Source: Cerrena zonata (lineage: Eukaryota; Basidiomycota; Agaricomycetes; Polyporales; Cerrenaceae). Taken from it: a stretch of 64,000 bases of DNA. The notes beneath the pieces were generated by a model. It was not told the origin of the DNA and ran no database searches. It saw only the letters and a program-made list of their open reading frames with translations. Where the stretch lies: positions 310,001 to 374,000 of the forward strand of contig JASBNA010000035.1 in assembly GCA_038087015.1 (NCBI GenBank), read 5' to 3'. Of the stretch, positions 59,806 to 64,000 are shown piece by piece (positions within the stretch are counted from its first letter, which is position 1; every line of letters starts with the position of its first letter). Position numbers and translations under genes: made by a program.

Positions 59806-59814
59806 TCTTAATAC

Positions 59815-60163
59815 AATCCCGTATAGTGAGCTCGATTCCAGGAGGATTAAACTATAGGGAAACAACACTCGAGCAAAGAGACAGTACTATACAGACTTAA
59901 AAGTATTAGTTCTTGGTGAATGCACTACACGGGACTTCTGGCGAACTAGTAATGTAAAGGGAGACAACATGATATGAGGGATGGAGTTGCGGACTCTTCT
60001 GGCCACATGATTGTAAACTACACCTCAAGCGCGGTGGCCGAACGTGCAGCATCTCCCCAAGTGGCACATTACGCGCAGAAGAATCAACCATTTCGACTTG
60101 AAGTACTAAGAGTGTCGATGATAGTCAACCCCAAGTGCACCAAATACAATGGAAATACCTACC
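59815..60163. other. Flank between transposon and orphan gene copy 2
   Basis: Contains sequence at about 59990-60130 that recurs downstream of copy 3 (61050-61190), part of the duplicated unit. No gene seen. Confidence 0.5.
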
Positions 60164-60487
60164 TCAATTGTTGTATTGCCAATACCATGCAGGATTCTGC
60201 CCGGTTCCAATGATCTTCTTCAAACGCGCAATATCATCCTTTGTGACCCAAAGCCTATTCCTTTCAGTGGCCAGAACAATTGCAAACATGGGCATAATCC
60301 CAATTCGAACAAGGATAAGTTCAACAACACGTCCCAATTCGGCTTCGTCGATAATGTCGTAAAGTGCCGCTTGAATTGCATCCACTTCTTCCTCCTCGTC
60401 AGTGGGTTGAGTTGGTACAAGATTCTTCTCTACAGCTCTAGAAACGAGATAGTCGTAATCGGGAACGAAGCCATATACTTTGGCCAT
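60164..60487 (-). CDS. Orphan ~107-aa protein, copy 2
   Basis: 107 aa, single exon, ending PAWYWQYNN. Differences from copy 1 are G10D, Q20E and two Lys-to-Glu/Arg changes in the ATERNRLW segment. The ATG at 60487 is in the same context as in copies 1 and 3. Acidic and helical; function unknown. Confidence 0.75.
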   Translation of the reverse strand: MAKVYGFVPDYDYLVSRAVEKNLVPTQPTDEEEEVDAIQAALYDIIDEAELGRVVELILVRIGIMPMFAIVLATERNRLWVTKDDIARLKKIIGTGQNPAWYWQYNN

Positions 60488-60635
60488 GGTTGTTATAGTG
60501 GGAACTGATAACAGTCAGTAGTCAAGTTCGTGCGCGGAACAGTAGACTTATGATAGGGAGTCAGAGGGTATCTTGTAGAAAATGAACAGGAGAAGAAAAG
60601 GTGGCAATCCCGTGGTTAACGTTCACATTCGAACG

Positions 60636-60642
60636 TTATATA
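60636..60642 (-). promoter_or_regulatory. TATA box of orphan gene copy 2
   Basis: TATATAA on the minus strand, 149 bp before the ATG at 60487, identical spacing to copy 1. Confidence 0.65.
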
Positions 60643-60665
60643 CGTTTTGTGCGGTTAATCTTTCC

Positions 60666-61194
60666 ACGTGTATCGCGTAACTGCTAGTGCCGTTGGCGAG
60701 TTCATTCAACTTCATTGTCTTCATTTTATGTACACGGTACTATAATAGGTTTGCCATTGCCTTGGCTGTAAAATTCGCCGCGGTGAAGTCGGGGCCTTTG
60801 GCAAGTCGCATTCCAGTGGCCCTTTGACCCCATGGTCGCACCAATATATAAAGAGGCTGGGGTATTAGACCTCGGTACCCGAACTTGTTACTTCAGAATA
60901 CCCTACCTCATCTACATGACCGACTTTGAGCTTCCTGGATACGTTCAAAATCCTCACGAAGGGCGTAGGGACTGTATAGCCATTTCCGCGGCCTATTCCT
61001 ACGCTAACAATCCGCGCAATCTAGAGAGCCCCTGGTACGGTCCTTGCCAGACGGTTTTGAGCACATAACTGTAAACTACACCTCGAGCAAGATGGTTAGA
61101 TGCGTAGCTTCATGTACGAAGAATCAGGCCACTACTTCCTAGAGTCCTAAGATAGTCACTCCTAGGTGTACCAAATGCAATGTAGATGCCTACC
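60666..61194. other. Flank between orphan gene copies 2 and 3
   Basis: Diverged duplicate of upstream and downstream flanks of the other copies; no independent gene supported. Confidence 0.5.
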
Positions 61195-61518
61195 TCAATT
61201 GTTGAATTGATAATACCATGCAGGATCACACTCGGTTCCCATGATCTTCTTCAAACGCGCAATATCATCCTTTGTGACCCACAGCCTATTCCGTTCAGTG
61301 GCCAGAGCGAGTGAAAACATGGGCATAACCCCAACTCGAACAAGGATAAGTTGAACAACACGACCTAATTCGGCTTCGTCGAGGATGTCGTAAAGTGCCT
61401 CTCGCATCGCAGTCACTTCCTCTCGCGCGTTAGTCGGTTGGGTTGGTACAAGATTCTTCTGTACAGCTCTAGAAATGAGATATTCGTATTCAGGAACGAA
61501 GCCATATACTCGGGCCAT
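61195..61518 (-). CDS. Orphan ~107-aa protein, copy 3
   Basis: 107 aa, single exon: MARVYGFVPEYEYLISRAV, then TNAREEVTAMREALYDILDE, AELGRVVQLILVRVGVMPMF, LWVTKDDIARLKKIMGTE and PAWYYQFNN. Roughly a fifth of residues differ from copies 1 and 2, mostly conservatively and clustered in the acidic loop, while ELGRVV, TERNRLWVTKDDIARLKK and the aromatic end are fixed. This pattern fits selection on the protein. It has the same promoter layout. Function unknown. Confidence 0.75.
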   Translation of the reverse strand: MARVYGFVPEYEYLISRAVQKNLVPTQPTNAREEVTAMREALYDILDEAELGRVVQLILVRVGVMPMFSLALATERNRLWVTKDDIARLKKIMGTECDPAWYYQFNN

Positions 61519-61660
61519 GGTGATTATAACGACTCTAGTGAGCAGTCAGATTTATGTGTAGAACAGCCTGGCAGTCAACTTTTGATAGTGTGTTAGAGGA
61601 TATGTCGCAGAAATGAGTAGGGAAAGAAAAGGTAGCAATCTCGTGGTTCAGAGCTGAGCA

Positions 61661-61667
61661 TTATATA
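61661..61667 (-). promoter_or_regulatory. TATA box of orphan gene copy 3
   Basis: TATATAA on the minus strand, 143 bp before the ATG at 61518. Confidence 0.6.
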
Positions 61668-61689
61668 TATATTTGTGCGGCTAATCTTT

Positions 61690-64000
61690 CACGACAATGC
61701 CGGCAGATATTGTGGCCGTTGGCAAGTTCTTTGTCCTGTCTTTGTCGTTGTATTTGTGCAGCTCGCCGTCCACATGTACACCAACCTCGCGGTGGGGTAC
61801 ATTCTTCCGGGAATCCTAGTCTGGGAAGTCGGGAAACCGATATGCGCCCTCGCTCTGCATGACGACTCGGAACCCTAGGAAAATCATACATCCCATAGAA
61901 TGCAGAACAATACTAGACACTATGGGCACGAATGTGATCAACGTACATGCCCAGAGTGTCTCGCTGTATAAGTCAAGATAGCAACTCGACTGTCAGAATT
62001 ATTTCCCACAAACCGCAATATGGACTCACTATAGATACCTAAAGTTTTCCAAGACGATGGAACGCTGGTCGCCCCAGAGTTGCTAGTCGGCACCCACATA
62101 TACCGAACGTCAACCATCTGTACTGTAAGAGAGATCGCGAAGAAAATGAGGGTATCTCACTGGGGATTATCATGCGTCAGACTTCGCGTCGCGTGTGATA
62201 TCACATAAATAATCTAAGGCAACGGAATGTCAGGATATGAACGGTGAACACCCAGCTTCCATAGGTTACAGAAGACAGTCGTTACATTATCGAATAACCA
62301 CAACGAATGACACAGAGACCACTCACAATCATCATTATACCTAAGCCTAAGTCTCAGAATTCAGAATTCGACCCCCTGTCGTCGTCGTCAGCCCTCCTCC
62401 AAGGAGCAATCGACATACCACGATCATCATCACCCCCTCGAAACCCCATAATCGCGCTACACACACCCCTCTGCAGGCCAATGAGTTCGCTGTGATGTCT
62501 AAGAGCAAGGTTTGTCGATGCTCATATAGGAGGTGGATTTTACGTGGGGTTCTTTTCATTTGCATTTGATATAAGTCAAAGAAATGGGATATAGACAGGG
62601 ATGAGGATGTCGTAGTTTCATGATTGAAGGTTTCAATTTAGGATAGGTAGAGGTGAAGATGAAGGGTTTTCTTGCCGTTAGTCCGTTACTAGGAACGACC
62701 TATATTCCTTTCTTGAGGTTTGTCAAGGAGACTGGTTCGTTTTGAGTCTCGAGTGACGTTGGGTATGTGTATTTCGAGCTTGGGCATGTGTAATTTGAGC
62801 TTGGAGACCGTGTTGAAAGCTTCCAGTTCCTCTTCGGTAAGTTCACACATACCAGTAGAAGAGGAAGATCGTAAATACTGGTAGTAAACCAAGTTGAGAC
62901 ACGCCGATGACGTAGTAAGCAAGCAAAATATCATGTATTTGCATATATACATAATACAAATCCACCTAACCACGCGAAAGCAATTTACAATCAATATTCA
63001 CGCACACGACGAATTGCTTATTTCCAATAAATTTCCTAATATTGCTTCGAACTACGAGTTGCATGTATACACAAATGAACGAACCAGCGGGAGAAAGGCA
63101 TCTACCAAGCAAGATGAAGATGAAACACGAAACATGAAACGAGAGTTGAGACGATGACGGGATACAAATACAAATACAACCAATGGATCCACCCAATCAG
63201 AGAGTATAAACAAAACCAAAACCGAAACACAGAAAAGAAAGAACGAGAGACCGAAGCGTTGGAGAGAATTATCTATTTACGCATGTTGGTGTTTTGGGAG
63301 GGAGTCCACCCCACCACACTCCCATTCATTCATCTCCAAGCCAACCCGGTCAAATGAGGAGCGCGAGCCCCACATAGCAAGGTGCGAAACGAAGAAGGTG
63401 GAGTAACTCGGATGGATTAACCTCCACTCCATGATGGCCCATTCATCGACGGAAAGCCCCACACTAGCACTAACACGTTCGGACCCAGTAAACCCTAAAC
63501 GCAAAAACACCGTTCAAGTCGGTATGAGCGGGAGAGAGTTTGGTCACTGAGCGGATCCGAATGACGATCGTCCAGCGTGAAAGAGTTTTAGACCGTTCGG
63601 AACGGGAACGACCAGCGTATATGACAAGCGGAATGAACGGAATCGAAATCCCATCCAAAATGGTGAAGACTTGATGATTTTATACTTCCGTTCGTCATCG
63701 AGCCCAAATTGACCCTATCCGCGTGCCTAGAAGGTAAACGGATCCGACGGGGGCCTGATTATTCGGATGTGCTAGTGGGGGTTTGATGGTGAGGATAGCG
63801 GGGCCGATGTCGATGACGATTGGGATGGAGAGGGCGAAAGTCTGGAATTGGCGGATGTAAGCAGGAGAGGGAGGTGATGTGGGTGCGGTGAGCGAGAGGT
63901 GTCGAGAGTGAATACGGAGGATGCGGAAAATGCGGGATGACAGTGGATAGTACAGATGTGAGAACGATTGGATGGGACGACGAGGATGCAAAAATTGTTG
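61690..64000. other. Right end, no supported gene
   Basis: 61690-61870 and 62130-62265 are diverged parts of the island's duplicated unit. From 62.3 kb on, only short frames occur. A minus-strand frame at 63695-63991 (FQTFALSIPIVIDIGPAILT) is open to the window edge and could be the last exon of a gene beyond it, but nothing identifies it. Confidence 0.45.

Larger units (their letters stand above)
60150..60665 (-). repeat. Inverted repeat arm 2 carrying the orphan gene
   Basis: Minus-strand counterpart of arm 1, including the promoter block ACCACGGGATTGCCACC and leader. It lies in direct orientation with the third, more diverged copy at 61190-61690. Confidence 0.75.

Noticed and set aside
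63695..63991. Minus-strand frame open to the window edge
   Set aside because: Could be a terminal exon of a gene outside the window, but there is no motif and the start is cut off, so it is not called.

Overview
The window looks like nuclear DNA of a basidiomycete fungus, most likely an agaricomycete mushroom. Genes are split by many short introns (about 40-65 bp, GT...AG with one GC...AG). The protein families are typical of that group: F-box/leucine-rich-repeat paralogs, DUF6533 and DUF6534 membrane proteins, a 'macrophage-activating glycoprotein'-type GPI protein, SnoaL/NTF2-like small proteins and a GMC oxidoreductase. All gene models were spliced by hand from the bases, so exon edges are predictions that agree with reading frame, splice signals and family alignment.

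Layout: 1-3052 is gene-poor. 3053-6874 is a phosphatidylserine decarboxylase of the C2/EF-hand type. 7230-13382 is an array of four SnoaL-like genes on the minus strand; the first is split by a 5'-truncated peroxisomal-type carrier gene. 13960-17464 holds a broken F-box gene and an intact one. 17770-23766 is a housekeeping block: mitochondrial CoA-type carrier, HOP2 meiotic protein, small HMG/YABBY-like protein and GPI glycoprotein. 24407-26110 is a second broken F-box copy, inverted relative to the first. 26177-29050 is a tandem pair of NAD(P)-dependent medium-chain oxidoreductases. 30479-31713 is a DUF6533 membrane protein, 33909-35374 a RAI1/DXO-family decapping enzyme, and 36030-37264 a P-loop GTPase ending in a CaaX box. 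38360 starts a tiny protein. 38994-42956 is a divergent galactokinase/aldose 1-epimerase pair. Then follow a GMC oxidoreductase (43476-45754), a DUF6534 membrane protein (46313-47754), two more F-box genes (48915-52807), a large unknown protein (53023-55337) and a second GTPase (55484-57181). The right end (57.8-62.3 kb) is a duplicated island: three copies of an unrecognised ~107-aa gene, two of them inverted around a 712-bp DNA transposon with a perfect 9-bp target duplication.

Functional groupings: the galactokinase and epimerase catalyse early Leloir-pathway steps and share a 400-bp promoter. The two oxidoreductases have identical intron positions, as do the SnoaL units, so both are tandem duplicates. 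The SnoaL units and the ~107-aa genes each carry a TATA box at a nearly fixed distance from the start codon, suggesting that the promoter was copied with the gene. Much of the rest is family turnover: three of four related F-box genes are broken by different lesions, one SnoaL gene is interrupted, and a remnant of the ~107-aa gene lies 26 kb from the island.
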